A stretch of 64,000 bases of DNA from Planctomonas sp. JC2975 (GTDB lineage Bacteria; Actinomycetota; Actinomycetes; Actinomycetales; Microbacteriaceae). The stretch's first letter is position 1, and every line of letters begins with the position of its first letter. Location of the stretch: positions 1,984,001 through 2,048,000 of the forward strand of contig NZ_JABEKS010000001.1 of NCBI RefSeq assembly GCF_012985205.1, in the 5' to 3' direction. This document shows positions 8,512 to 16,915 of the stretch, piece after piece. Below the pieces are notes generated by a model. The model worked only from the letters and a program-made list of their open reading frames with translations, did not search any database and was not told the DNA's origin. The position numbers and the translations under genes are program-made.

Positions 8512-9321
8512 CTAATTCTCGTTCGGATCACGCGGCGCAGCCAAGCGATATCCCACGCCGCGGACCGTCTCGATCAGATAGGGCGCCGCCGCGTTGTCCT
8601 CGAGCTTCTTGCGCAGGTTTCCGATGTGCACCTCGACGCCGCGCCGGTCGGCATCGCTGACGTAAGGATTGGCGACATACGCGTCACCGCGAAGGATGCG
8701 CGCCAGATCGTCCTTGCGGCGCACCGTGCGACCCGACTGGAGGAGCGCCTGCAGGAGCTCGAACTCGCTGCGGGTGAGGTCGAGTTCGCGCCCTTCCCGT
8801 CGCACGATGTGCGTCGCCGGATCCAGGATCACCCCGTTGTGCTCCAGCACGACGGTGGGTGTCGGTGCTGTGGCGTCGGAGACGCCATCAGCATCCGACA
8901 CGGCCGCTGGGACATCGGCCGACCCTCCGGGGGCACCCTCGACCACGCGCGGCCGACGGAGCATGGCCTCGGCTCGGGCGCGCAGCTCGCGGGGACGGAA
9001 CGGCTTGAGCACATAATCGTCGGCGCCGGCACCCAGCCCCTGCAGGGCGTCGATCTCCTCGTCGCGCGCAGTGAGCATGATGATGTACGCACTGCTGATC
9101 GCCCGGATGCGCTTCGCGGTCTCGAAGCCGTCCATGCCCGGCATGCTGACGTCGAGGGTCACCAGAATCGGATCGCACTCGCCGACCTGCTCCACCCCGT
9201 CGGTGCCGTTGGACACGGCGACCACATTGAGGCCCATCTGCTCGAGGACCAGGGCGATCAGCCCGCGGATGCCCTCGTCGTCCTCGATGACGACCGCGTG
9301 TCCGCCTCCGATCGATGCCAT
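8512..9321 (-). CDS. OmpR-family response regulator
   Basis: 269 residues. The receiver domain (1-120) has the acidic pair at 14-15, the phospho-acceptor D57 in LVTLDVSMPGMDG and the conserved lysine in VLKPF. A linker of about 50 residues, longer and more Ala/Pro/Asp-rich than usual, leads to a winged-helix effector (about 165-265) with LTRSEFELLQALL and the C-terminal VRGVGYRL signature. It is the likely partner of the GAF/PAS kinase downstream. Targets are unknown; the repeated motifs in the following gap are candidates for autoregulation or kinase control. Confidence 0.92.
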   Translation of the reverse strand: MASIGGGHAVVIEDDEGIRGLIALVLEQMGLNVVAVSNGTDGVEQVGECDPILVTLDVSMPGMDGFETAKRIRAISSAYIIMLTARDEEIDALQGLGAGADDYVLKPFRPRELRARAEAMLRRPRVVEGAPGGSADVPAAVSDADGVSDATAPTPTVVLEHNGVILDPATHIVRREGRELDLTRSEFELLQALLQSGRTVRRKDDLARILRGDAYVANPYVSDADRRGVEVHIGNLRKKLEDNAAAPYLIETVRGVGYRLAAPRDPNEN

Positions 9322-9369
9322 GCTCGAAGCGTAGCAATCGTGCGACGGCGCCCGGCGTCGCCGAGGCCC

Positions 9370-9726
9370 TCAGGACGCCGGAACAGGGCGCACGAGCTCC
9401 TCGAGGCTCTTGAACCGGCCGTCGTCGGCGACAGAGGCGAAGACGAAGGCCTCCTGGGCGAGAACGGATCCGTCGGGCTGCGTCACGCGGATGATGTGCC
9501 GCTCGGCATATGCCGAACCCTGCGCCACCTCGGCGACGACCTCGATGTCGACGTGATCGACGAAGGCGCGCAGCTGCGTCATCTGTTCGGCGAAGACCGC
9601 TCGATCGATCCATTCGCCGCCCGTGCTCTGGCGGTAGTCGTCAGTGAAGTGGCGCTGCAACACGGACTCCAGGGGGAGGTCGCGCTCTCCGAGCAACTCG
9701 TGCAGCGCCGCAGAGATCGAGGGCAT
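9370..9726 (-). CDS. SnoaL/NTF2-like protein
   Basis: 118 residues from the ATG at 9726, which follows GAAGGA; the longer frame to 9765 adds 13 unlikely residues. Size and pattern (helical start, RHFTDDYRQSTGGEWIDRAVF, then alternating strands ending in EELVRPV) fit the NTF2-like fold with a nuclear-transport-factor-2/SnoaL-like profile. Members bind small hydrophobic ligands or act as small isomerases/hydrolases; nothing here decides the role. It lies about 50 bases before the response regulator in the same direction and could be co-transcribed. Confidence 0.7.
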   Translation of the reverse strand: MPSISAALHELLGERDLPLESVLQRHFTDDYRQSTGGEWIDRAVFAEQMTQLRAFVDHVDIEVVAEVAQGSAYAERHIIRVTQPDGSVLAQEAFVFASVADDGRFKSLEELVRPVPAS

Positions 9727-9852
9727 TGAAGGTCCTTCGGGGCGATACTGCGTGGCTGCGATCACCGTACCGCGTTCAGCGGGTCTCCCCTGCCCCCCGG
9801 CAGAGGGCCACTTGGGTCTCGGCCAAAGGCGCTCACGTCGAAGGGTGCCGGA

Positions 9853-10560
9853 TCAGCCCCGAGGGGCGAGCGGCACGTCGATCGACAGCACTGTCCAGTG
9901 CCGATCGGCCGCGACGGCCAGCATCGCCGGATCGGATCCCACGACGACGGGATCCGTCACCCGCTCGAGCAGCGGCAGGTCGCTCGGATGATCGCCGTAA
10001 CCCCAGCTGCGCACGCCGTCGCCGAGCGGTCGCAGGTAGTCCTCGACGGCGTGCCGCTTGTCGTCGCCGATCATCGCCTGGCTGATGCGCCCGGTGTAGC
10101 GGCCGTCCGTCACCTCGAGCTCGGTGCAATACAGCCTGTCGATGCCAAGGGCGTCGCCGAGCGCGCGCAACGGGCCGTCGAAGGATCCGGAGACGAGCAC
10201 GATGTGGTCGCCGGCCGATCGATGATCGCGGAGCAGCCGCAGCACGTTGTCTCTGAAGAAGCCGGGCACAGCCGACACCTCTGCGTACCAGGCGCGTCCG
10301 GCCTCGAGCACCTGTTCCTCCGGCTGGCCGGCCCAGATTCCGAAATAGACGCGGTTGAACTCGGTGCGATCCAGCTCGAGCACCTGATCCCGCAACTCAC
10401 GCAGCCGCTCGAGCGAGATCATCGTCGGCACGCGCTTCAGATAGAACATCAGGAACGACTCGAGGGTGCGCACGGACACCAACGTCTCGTCCACATCGAA
10501 GAACGCGACACCACGCGGAACGGACACTCGGCTCACTCTCCTCACGGCCCGCGACGGCAT
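9853..10560 (-). CDS. HAD-IB family phosphatase (SerB-like)
   Basis: 235 residues. HAD motif I is FFDVDETLV (the two aspartates at about 22 and 24), motif II is LVSGSFDG, and the motif III/IV region is GYGDHPSDLPLL. The cap-region pattern and length place it in HAD subfamily IB, phosphoserine-phosphatase-like enzymes, where actinobacterial members are mostly uncharacterised phosphatases. The ATG at 10560 has a weak site; a GTG at 10527 preceded by AGGAG is an equally good start and would remove 11 residues. It neighbours CutC in the same direction. The substrate is unknown. Confidence 0.85.
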   Translation of the reverse strand: MPSRAVRRVSRVSVPRGVAFFDVDETLVSVRTLESFLMFYLKRVPTMISLERLRELRDQVLELDRTEFNRVYFGIWAGQPEEQVLEAGRAWYAEVSAVPGFFRDNVLRLLRDHRSAGDHIVLVSGSFDGPLRALGDALGIDRLYCTELEVTDGRYTGRISQAMIGDDKRHAVEDYLRPLGDGVRSWGYGDHPSDLPLLERVTDPVVVGSDPAMLAVAADRHWTVLSIDVPLAPRG

Positions 10561-10617
10561 CCGCCGCTCGGCCGGTCCGACGGTAACACGCCGGGATCGC
10601 CTGCCGGCGGGCTGCGT

Positions 10618-11340
10618 CTATCGACCGCCGCCGCGCGTCGCGCCCACCACGGCGGCCACCGTCGCGAGGTCCGTCGCGTCGTAGGAATCCGCTCCGCCGC
10701 CAGGCCCCGCGACCGTGGCTGTGACTCGCGTGCGAGCCGAAAGGTGCACGGCGTCGACGCCCGTCGAGATCAGAATCGGAAGATCGGCGATGCGGATGCC
10801 GCCGCCGGCGACCACCTCCAGGCGTCCGGCAGCGCGCTCCACCAGCCTGGTCAGCACGGGTGCGCCGTCGACACTGCGCTCCGCCCCTCCCGAGGTGAGA
10901 ATGCCGGAGACGCCGGACTCGACGAGTTGCTCGACCACGGACTCGGGGTCGGGCACCGCGTCGATCGCCCTGTGGAAGATGAGATGCGCGTCGCCCGCGG
11001 CCTCTCGCCAGCGCCTCACCGCGTCGACGTCGATGCGTGCGTCCGGAGTGAGCGCTCCGACGATCATCCTGGTGATGCCGACTTCGACGAGGAAGCGGAT
11101 GTCCGCACTCACCACCGCGATCTCGTCGCTGTCGTACACGAATCCGCCTCCGCGCGGGCGCACGAGCACGCCGATCCGTTCCGGTCCGTCTGACGCCTCT
11201 ATCACGCGGTCCACGGCACCCGGCGAGGGCGTCAGGCCGCCCATGCCGAGCGCCTGGCACAGCTCGATGCGGTCGGCACCGGCCGCAAAGGCGGAACGTG
11301 CACCGGCGGGATCCTGCACGGCGATCTCGACGATCGTCAC
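10618..11340 (-). CDS. cutC: CutC family protein
   Basis: 240 residues from the GTG at 11340; upstream frame has no family similarity and GGAGAG precedes this start. The N-terminus VEIAVQDPAGARSAFAAGADRIELC and the segments GGLTPSPG, VLVRPRGG and FHRAID are hallmarks of the CutC TIM-barrel family, as is the later LTSGGAERSVDGAPVL. CutC was named for copper homeostasis in E. coli but its biochemical role is disputed, so only the family is certain. It sits between HAD phosphatase and YceI genes, all on the minus strand. Confidence 0.92.
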   Translation of the reverse strand: MTIVEIAVQDPAGARSAFAAGADRIELCQALGMGGLTPSPGAVDRVIEASDGPERIGVLVRPRGGGFVYDSDEIAVVSADIRFLVEVGITRMIVGALTPDARIDVDAVRRWREAAGDAHLIFHRAIDAVPDPESVVEQLVESGVSGILTSGGAERSVDGAPVLTRLVERAAGRLEVVAGGGIRIADLPILISTGVDAVHLSARTRVTATVAGPGGGADSYDATDLATVAAVVGATRGGGR

Positions 11341-11395
11341 GGCATCCGCTCTCCGAGTCTCTCGATCACCGCGCAACGGGCTCCGGCGTCGCCCG

Positions 11396-11959
11396 TCAGG
11401 CCGCCTGAGCCTCGCGCTTGATCGCCGAGATCTCGAACTCGAGGGTGATCTTCTCGGAGACGAGCCAGCCACCCTGGTCGAGAGCCATGTTCCATTCGAG
11501 ACCGAACTCGCGACGGTCGATGCGTCGGGTGCCCTCGAAACCGGCGCGGAGCGCACCGAAGGCATCCGTCTGCACACCGGTGAACTCGATCGGGATCGTG
11601 AGCGGCTTGGTGACGTCGCGGATCGTGAGGTCGCCGGAGACCACGAGCGCGTTCTCACCGACCTCTTCGATGCGGGTGCTGCGGAAGGTGATGTCCGGCC
11701 ACTGCTCCACGTCGAAGAAGTCCCCGCTGCGCAGGTGCTCGTCGCGCTGGTCGTTGCGTGTGTCGACGCTGGCCACCTTGAGCACGACCTCGGCCTTCGA
11801 ATTCTCCGGGTCGGCGAAGTCGGCGTGCAAGGTGCCCGTCACCTCGTTGAACGCACCACGGACGTTCGCCACCATGGCGTGCTTGGCGGAGAAGCCGATG
11901 CGCGTGTGGGCGGGGTCCAGGTCCCAGTCGCCGCTCAGGTCGGGTCCGTTGTCGGTCAT
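11396..11959 (-). CDS. YceI family protein
   Basis: 187 residues from the ATG at 11959, which follows AGGAAGATC. The start GDWDLDPAHTRIGFSAKHAMV is the classical YceI opening, with VASVDTRNDQRDEHLRSGDFFD and the TFRST strand later. The family forms a lipocalin-like barrel that binds polyisoprenoids or other lipids. There is no signal peptide, so unlike E. coli YceI it should be cytoplasmic, as in most actinobacteria. No regulatory site is evident. Confidence 0.9.
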   Translation of the reverse strand: MTDNGPDLSGDWDLDPAHTRIGFSAKHAMVANVRGAFNEVTGTLHADFADPENSKAEVVLKVASVDTRNDQRDEHLRSGDFFDVEQWPDITFRSTRIEEVGENALVVSGDLTIRDVTKPLTIPIEFTGVQTDAFGALRAGFEGTRRIDRREFGLEWNMALDQGGWLVSEKITLEFEISAIKREAQAA

Positions 11960-12163
11960 GATCTTCCTATCGGTCGTTGCATGAGCTCCCACAGTCTCTC
12001 ATCCGTGGGTTGATCGAATGCCCAGAGCCTCGGACAGCGGGTGCGCGTGGGCAGCCGATCGCGACGACGCACGCGGTGCGCGTACAGAACGAGCGGCGAG
12101 GCTTCACCGTCCGCCGGGCCGCGCGGGGGCCACGAAGCGTCACACAAGAGTGCTAGATCGAGA

Positions 12164-12751
12164 TTACCGTGCGCCCCGAGTGCGGGCAGACAGCTTGTGC
12201 CCCGGATCCGCCGCCGCGATGATCTTCCGCCGAGCGGATTCCACGGATGCCTTGTCCCCTGCCGTGATCCGCACGGCTCCGCTGCGGTCCACGGCGATCT
12301 GGGCACCGGATTCGCGGCAGATCGCCTGGATGGTCTGCCCTCCCTTGCCCTTCACGCGTCCGACTGCGCCGGGGACGATCCGGAATTCGGCCACGTACGT
12401 CCACGCCGTCGACTTGACCACCGCTTCGCCCGCACTGGGCCACGGCTCGGCGACCCACACCTTGAGCACGCGTCCGTCGAAGTCGCCCTCGAGTCGCACG
12501 CTGTTCTCCGCGGGATCGTGCAGCACGCGTGCCGGCCGTGCCAGAACGGATTCGAGCTGCTGCCGGTCTACGCCGCGCTGGAGCATCCGCTCCCTGGCAT
12601 GCGCCGTGTATCTGATCGGAGCGGCGACACCGCCGGCCCCGGGACGACGGCCGGAACGACGGACATTCCGCCGCGCCGCCCACGAGAGCAGGACGATCGC
12701 GACGACGACCGCGACAAGGGCGAAAGGGATCCACAACCATGATCCCTGCAT
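12164..12751 (-). CDS. Membrane-anchored DUF4258-KH fusion protein
   Basis: 195 residues. A single N-terminal membrane helix (about 5-24) and a basic linker precede a DUF4258-like domain (about 45-110: YTAHARERMLQRGV, then DGRVLKVWVAEPW), a small fold related to RelE/BrnT-type toxins. The C-terminal part (about 120-185) is a KH-type RNA-binding domain: VPGAVGRVKGKGGQTIQAI contains the GxxG loop as GKGG. The pairing suggests a membrane-tethered RNA-associated protein. The ATG at 12751 follows GAGAGGA. DUF4258 function is unknown and I do not claim nuclease activity. Confidence 0.7.
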   Translation of the reverse strand: MQGSWLWIPFALVAVVVAIVLLSWAARRNVRRSGRRPGAGGVAAPIRYTAHARERMLQRGVDRQQLESVLARPARVLHDPAENSVRLEGDFDGRVLKVWVAEPWPSAGEAVVKSTAWTYVAEFRIVPGAVGRVKGKGGQTIQAICRESGAQIAVDRSGAVRITAGDKASVESARRKIIAAADPGHKLSARTRGAR

Positions 12752-12865
12752 GTGCGCATCCTCTCGATCGGCGTCGGCGAGGGCCTCAGCCCTTTGACCA
12801 TTGTGACGCGAGCCGACCAGTGGCTGGATTCCGCAGTGCCGGAGCCGGGGCGCCGCCGCTCCACG

Positions 12866-13600
12866 TCACGCCTGCGTCGGCACCAACCCGGCGACGGATG
12901 CCTCCGCGATCACCGCCGCGACGGCGTCCGGCTGCGACACCGCCAGCGCGTGGGATCCGCCCGCGAGCTCCGTCGTTCCGCGCGAGGAAGCACGCGCAGC
13001 GCCTGCACGGTGCACGGCCACCGGGATGTTGCGGTCCTCATCGGCGAAGACGTGCCACGACGGGATGTCCTTCCAGGCCGGCCGATCGGTGGGCAGCGGC
13101 TCCGTGAGCGCCGCCTGGGTGACCGCGCGCTGAGTGGCCGCCATGAGTGCCGCCTGATCCTCGGGGACATCCGCCGCGAACTGGCTCCGGAACAGGTCGG
13201 GCCGGATGACGAACTCGACGTCGCCGGTGGAAAGCGTTCGCGGATCGAGCGCATCGCCGAGCGTGCTGCCCGGCTCGCTGGTGGAGAGATCGAACGCGTT
13301 CTGTCCCGTCTCGGGGACGAAGGCGTTGACATAGACGAGCGCGGCGACGGACTCGTTCCGCGCCGCAGCCTCCGTGATGACGAGTCCGGCGTAGGAGTGG
13401 CCGACCAGCACGACGGGACCGCCGACGGATGCGATGGCATCCCGCACATAGGCGGCGTCGCCCGCGAGGCTGCGCAGCGGGTTTCCCACTGCGACGGCGT
13501 GCAGGCCGTGCTGGTGCAGCCTGCTGATGACGCCGTTCCAGGATGCGGATTCCGCGAAGGCGCCGTGCACCAGGACGATGGTGGGCTTCTGGTCGTTCAT
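12866..13600 (-). CDS. Alpha/beta hydrolase
   Basis: 244 residues. The oxyanion-hole motif VLVHGAF lies at about 9-15, the nucleophile elbow GHSYAG at about 67-72, and the terminal histidine in the GGSHAL region. This resembles the EstC/pyrethroid-hydrolase-like group of cytosolic alpha/beta hydrolases. GAGGAGAG precedes the ATG at 13600. It is divergent from the NAD(P)-binding gene at 13857, and the 256-base interval contains the ECF41-type promoter facing the other way. The substrate is unknown. Confidence 0.88.
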   Translation of the reverse strand: MNDQKPTIVLVHGAFAESASWNGVISRLHQHGLHAVAVGNPLRSLAGDAAYVRDAIASVGGPVVLVGHSYAGLVITEAAARNESVAALVYVNAFVPETGQNAFDLSTSEPGSTLGDALDPRTLSTGDVEFVIRPDLFRSQFAADVPEDQAALMAATQRAVTQAALTEPLPTDRPAWKDIPSWHVFADEDRNIPVAVHRAGAARASSRGTTELAGGSHALAVSQPDAVAAVIAEASVAGLVPTQA

Positions 13601-13761
13601 TGTCTCTCCTCGATTCGTTGTGGTGCGTTGCCGATGGACCGAACATGGATTGTGCGCCGGGTTCGGAGGACGCCGGCGACATCAGTTGAGACAGCGGAGG
13701 CGCTCCGCTTGTGACGGCCGCGGCGATATCCGGCGATTCGCACTTCTCTGTCGCAGATCTC

Positions 13762-13788
13762 TGTCACAGATCGAGGACTCGTCCTGTC
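13762..13788 (+). promoter_or_regulatory. Candidate ECF41 promoter TGTCACA-N16-TGTC
   Basis: TGTCACA at 13762-13768, a 16-base spacer and TGTC at 13785-13788, about 70 bases upstream of the first oxidoreductase gene. The published ECF41 consensus as I recall it is TGTCACA-N16-CGTC, so one base of the -10 differs. The same arrangement recurs at 15988 before the paralogous gene. Confidence 0.7.
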
Positions 13789-13856
13789 AGACCTGTCAGA
13801 AGAGCTTTCGTCCGCTCGGGCGAGCTGGGAATCAACCAGAGAAGAAGGAGTGAGCA

Positions 13857-14633
13857 ATGAAGATCACGGTGGTCGGCGGCACGGGACTGATCGGCACGAA
13901 GCTCGTGCGTCTGCTGCGCGAACAGGATCACGAGGTCGTGGCTGCGGCACGGTCGACAGGGGTGAACTCGTTCACCGGTGACGGGCTGGAGGCGGCCCTG
14001 GAGGGCGCGGAGGTCGTGGTCGACGTCTCCAACGCGTCGTACTCCGATGAAGAGGGTGCCAGGGAGTTCTTCGCCACGTCGACGCAGAACCTGCTGACCT
14101 ACGGCGATGAGGCGGGCGTGAAGCACCACGTGGCCCTGTCCGTCGTCGGCTCCGACCGCCTGGCCGGCGACCTCGGCGGGTACTTCACCGCGAAAGCGGA
14201 GCAGGAGCTCATGATCCAGAACTCAGGGCGCTCGCACTCGATCGTGCAGGTGACGCAGTTCTTCGAGTTCGTGCGCGGCATCAGCGCCTCAGCGATCGAC
14301 GCAGACGGTGTTGCGCTGGAGAACATCCTGATCCAGCCGATGGCGGCGGATGACGTCGCCGCCGTGCTCGCATCCGTCGCGTGCGGCCCGGCGGTGGAGG
14401 GGACCATGGAGTTCGCCGGGCCCGAGGTGTTCAGCCTCGCGGAGATCGCGCGAAGGGAACGCCACTTGGGCAGGGATCCCCGGGAGACTGCGCCCGACGT
14501 GCTCGGAACGTACCTCGACGTGCGACTCGGCACGCGCGACCTGCTCCCGGGACCGGATGCGACGCTCGCGCCGACCACGTTCGACGGGTGGCTCCACGCA
14601 TCCGCCCTCCGCCCCCAGACCAGCGGTGTCTGA
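13857..14633 (+). CDS. NAD(P)-binding oxidoreductase, ECF41-linked (copy 1)
   Basis: 258 residues. The N-terminus VVGGTGLIGTKLVRLL is the NAD(P)-binding Rossmann turn of atypical SDR/NmrA-like proteins, followed by HHVALSVVGSDR and YFTAKAEQELMI, which holds the usual tyrosine/lysine pair. Start ATG at 13857 follows AAGGAG. ECF41 sigma factors are known to sit beside carboxymuconolactone decarboxylase, oxidoreductase or epimerase genes, and this gene directly precedes the sigma gene and carries its promoter motif. A second copy of the same family lies at 16066. The substrate is unknown. Confidence 0.88.
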   Translation: MKITVVGGTGLIGTKLVRLLREQDHEVVAAARSTGVNSFTGDGLEAALEGAEVVVDVSNASYSDEEGAREFFATSTQNLLTYGDEAGVKHHVALSVVGSDRLAGDLGGYFTAKAEQELMIQNSGRSHSIVQVTQFFEFVRGISASAIDADGVALENILIQPMAADDVAAVLASVACGPAVEGTMEFAGPEVFSLAEIARRERHLGRDPRETAPDVLGTYLDVRLGTRDLLPGPDATLAPTTFDGWLHASALRPQTSGV

Positions 14634-14721
14634 TACACAGGCGAACGGGGTGTGCGCGGTCCTCGAGCCGCGGGCACCCCGCAACTCTTCTCGATCGGAA
14701 CGAATGAGGGCGGCACGACGG

Positions 14722-15606
14722 ATGGATGCAACGGAGCAGTTCGGAGTACACGAGGCGGCAGCGGAGTTCGAGCGGTCGCGGCGGCGACTGTTCGGGATCG
14801 CGTACCGCATGCTGGGCAGCGTGGCGGATGCGGAAGACATCCTGCAGGAGGTCTGGATCCGCTGGCAGACCACCGACCGCGCCGACATCAAGGAGCCGGC
14901 CGCGTTCCTCACCACGATCACCACTCGCCTCTCGATCAACTCGCTCCAGTCGGCGCACACCCGCCGCGAGACCTATATCGGACCCTGGCTCCCCGAGCCG
15001 GTGAACACGGAGAACGACCCAGCGCTCGGCGCCGAACGCGGCGAGGCGCTGGAGTACGCCGTCCTCCTCCTGCTCGAGAAGCTGACCCCCACCGAGCGCG
15101 CCGCGTACGTTCTGAGGGAGGCGCTGGACTATCCGTACGGGCGGATCGCCGAGATCCTGCAGTGCACGGAAACCGCCGCCCGTCAGCTGGTCAGCCGGTC
15201 CAAGAAGCATCTGCAGTCGGAGCGGAAAGCCCAGGTCGACACGGCAGATCAGCGACGGCTGCTCACCGCGTTCCTCGCCGCTGCCCAGCAGGGGAACGTC
15301 GACGAGCTCGAGCGACTGTTCGTCACCGACATCGTCAGCCTCACGGATGGGAACGGGGCGAAGCTCGCCGCGCGCATCCCCGTGGCTGGAGCCCTGCGGG
15401 TGGCCAAGTTCGTCGCGGCCTTCTCGTCGCATTTCTGGACGGGAAAGTCCATCGACTGGGTCGAGATCAACGGACGTCCCGGCGTCACCCTTTCCGAGGA
15501 CGGCGTCGTCACCACCGCCCTCACGGTGACTGTGTCGCCTCAGGGGATCACCCGCCTGCTCTGGGTGATGAGCCCGGACAAGCTCCGCCACGTCTCGATG
15601 GCCTGA
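14722..15606 (+). CDS. sigJ: ECF41-type sigma factor (SigJ-like)
   Basis: 294 residues. Sigma region 2 is RRLFGIAYRMLGSVADAEDILQ, with EVWIRW after it; region 4 is at about 115-165 (LTPTERAAYVLREALDYPY, then IAEIL and RQLVSRSKKHL). A WLPEP linker motif and a C-terminal SnoaL-like domain (about 180-294) mark group ECF41, which has no separate anti-sigma factor and is controlled by this extension. The usual DGGGR motif reads DGNGAK and the NPDKL motif reads SPDKL. An in-frame ATG at 14704 could add six residues. It sits between two oxidoreductase genes and 2 bases before a gene for a detached C-terminal-like domain. Confidence 0.92.
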   Translation: MDATEQFGVHEAAAEFERSRRRLFGIAYRMLGSVADAEDILQEVWIRWQTTDRADIKEPAAFLTTITTRLSINSLQSAHTRRETYIGPWLPEPVNTENDPALGAERGEALEYAVLLLLEKLTPTERAAYVLREALDYPYGRIAEILQCTETAARQLVSRSKKHLQSERKAQVDTADQRRLLTAFLAAAQQGNVDELERLFVTDIVSLTDGNGAKLAARIPVAGALRVAKFVAAFSSHFWTGKSIDWVEINGRPGVTLSEDGVVTTALTVTVSPQGITRLLWVMSPDKLRHVSMA

Positions 15607-15608
15607 AC

Positions 15609-15977
15609 ATGAAGACGTGGAAATCGCGACGCACGCCCGTCGCAGAGCTGCTCTACGCGTGGGAGCGCGACGAGCTGTCGGAGCTCATCGAGGTGCTGCA
15701 TCCGCGCGCGACGCTCACCGTGGACGGCGGCGGCACGATGGTGGACGTGCCGCCGGCGACGGGATCCTTGGCCGTGGCATCCGCGCTGCTCGCTGTGCGC
15801 GACGAGCTGCCCGGCAGCACGCTTGCGCTCGGCGAGGTCAATGCGACGCCGGGGATCGTCATCCGCTCGCACGACCGCGTCGTCGGAATCGTCGCCGTGT
15901 CGGCGCAGGGCCCGCGCGTGAAGTCGCTGTGGGCCGTGCTCAATGAGGCGAAGCTCACGCACTGGAATCGCAACTGA
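15609..15977 (+). CDS. Stand-alone SnoaL-like domain, paralogue of the sigma C-terminal domain
   Basis: 122 residues, starting 2 bases after the sigma stop without a clear ribosome site, so translation is probably coupled. It aligns by eye with the sigma C-terminal extension: VDGGGTM matches the DGGGR position, GSLAVASALLAV matches GALRVAKFVAAF, TPGIVIRSHDRVVGIVAVS matches the strand pair there, and LNEAKLTHW matches SPDKLRHV. It has no sigma regions 2 or 4. The DGGG motif is better kept here than in the sigma factor itself. It may act in trans on the sigma factor or bind a shared ligand; this is inference. Confidence 0.78.
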   Translation: MKTWKSRRTPVAELLYAWERDELSELIEVLHPRATLTVDGGGTMVDVPPATGSLAVASALLAVRDELPGSTLALGEVNATPGIVIRSHDRVVGIVAVSAQGPRVKSLWAVLNEAKLTHWNRN

Positions 15978-15987
15978 TGCACGTCGC

Positions 15988-16014
15988 CGTCACAACGACG
16001 CCCGTTCTCTTGTC
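15988..16014 (+). promoter_or_regulatory. Candidate ECF41 promoter CGTCACA-N16-TGTC
   Basis: CGTCACA at 15988-15994, a 16-base spacer and TGTC at 16011-16014, 52 bases before the second oxidoreductase gene. Spacing and -10 are identical to the site at 13762, which makes chance unlikely and predicts that both paralogues belong to the sigma factor's regulon. Confidence 0.68.
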
Positions 16015-16065
16015 AACACTGCAGGGCGTCGACAGGCGCCGAACAACGTGAAGAGAGGTACGGAA

Positions 16066-16821
16066 ATGGCAAGGATCATCGTCGTCGGCGGCACGGGTCT
16101 CATCGGATCCAAGGTGGTCGCGAAGCTTCGCGAGCACGGCCACGACGCCATCGCTGCTGCGCCCAGCACCGGCGTGAACACCATCACGAACGAAGGCGTG
16201 TCGGATGCCCTTGCCGGCGCCGATGTCGTGGTGGACGTGGCGAACTCCCCCTCGTTCGAGGAGAAGGCCGTCCTGGAGTTCTTCGAGACGTCGACGGGCA
16301 ACCTGATCGCTGCGGAGCGCGAAGCCGGTGTGCGACACCACGTCGCCCTGACGATCGTCGGCACGAATCGTCCGCAGAACATCGCCTACTTCGCGGCGAA
16401 GAGCGCACAGGAGAAGCTGATCCGCGAGTCGGGCATCCCGTACTCGCTCGTGCATGCGACGCAGTTCTTCGAGTTCCTCGGCAGCATCGCCGACATCTCC
16501 ACGGAGGGCGACACCGTGCGGCTTCCTGGTGCGCTCATCCAGCCGATGGCCGCGGAGGATGTCGCCACCGCGGTGGCACGCGCTGCCGCGGGCGATCCGG
16601 TGGGCGAGATCGAGATCGCGGGACCTGAGCAGTTCGGGATGGACGAGTTTGTACGCCGCGGACTGACCTTCCGCGACGATCCACGCACGGTCGTGCGCGA
16701 CGACACCGCGCCCTACTACGGCGCCGTGATCGAGGAGCGCACGCTCATCCCGGTCGAAGGCGCGACCATCTTCGAGACCCGACTCGAGGACTGGCTGCCG
16801 GCGAACCCGCCGCGCAAGTAG
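16066..16821 (+). CDS. NAD(P)-binding oxidoreductase, ECF41-linked (copy 2)
   Basis: 251 residues. Rossmann motif VVGGTGLIGSKVVAKL at the N-terminus, HHVALTIVGTNR and YFAAKSAQEKLIRESGIPYS follow. It is clearly a paralogue of the protein at 13857 (same length class, co-linear motifs such as QFFEF and LIQPMAAEDVA). The ATG at 16066 follows AGAGAGG; the open frame upstream runs through the promoter motif and is not used. It ends in a strong terminator, closing the ECF41 locus. The function is probably reduction or epimerisation of a small metabolite; not known. Confidence 0.88.
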   Translation: MARIIVVGGTGLIGSKVVAKLREHGHDAIAAAPSTGVNTITNEGVSDALAGADVVVDVANSPSFEEKAVLEFFETSTGNLIAAEREAGVRHHVALTIVGTNRPQNIAYFAAKSAQEKLIRESGIPYSLVHATQFFEFLGSIADISTEGDTVRLPGALIQPMAAEDVATAVARAAAGDPVGEIEIAGPEQFGMDEFVRRGLTFRDDPRTVVRDDTAPYYGAVIEERTLIPVEGATIFETRLEDWLPANPPRK

Positions 16822-16832
16822 CGGCCTTGAGG

Positions 16833-16875
16833 AACGGGGTGGATGCGGCACGACCGGTGCCGCATCCACCCCGTT
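16833..16875 (+). terminator. Strong intrinsic terminator of ECF41 locus
   Basis: Perfect 18-bp stem (16833-16850 with 16858-16875), 7-base loop, running directly into TT. It follows the second oxidoreductase by 11 bases and probably also blocks convergent transcription from the membrane protein gene. Confidence 0.88.
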
Positions 16876-16915
16876 TTCTGTGCGGCTGTGCCGCCAGAAG
16901 CCGTGTCCTGATCGA

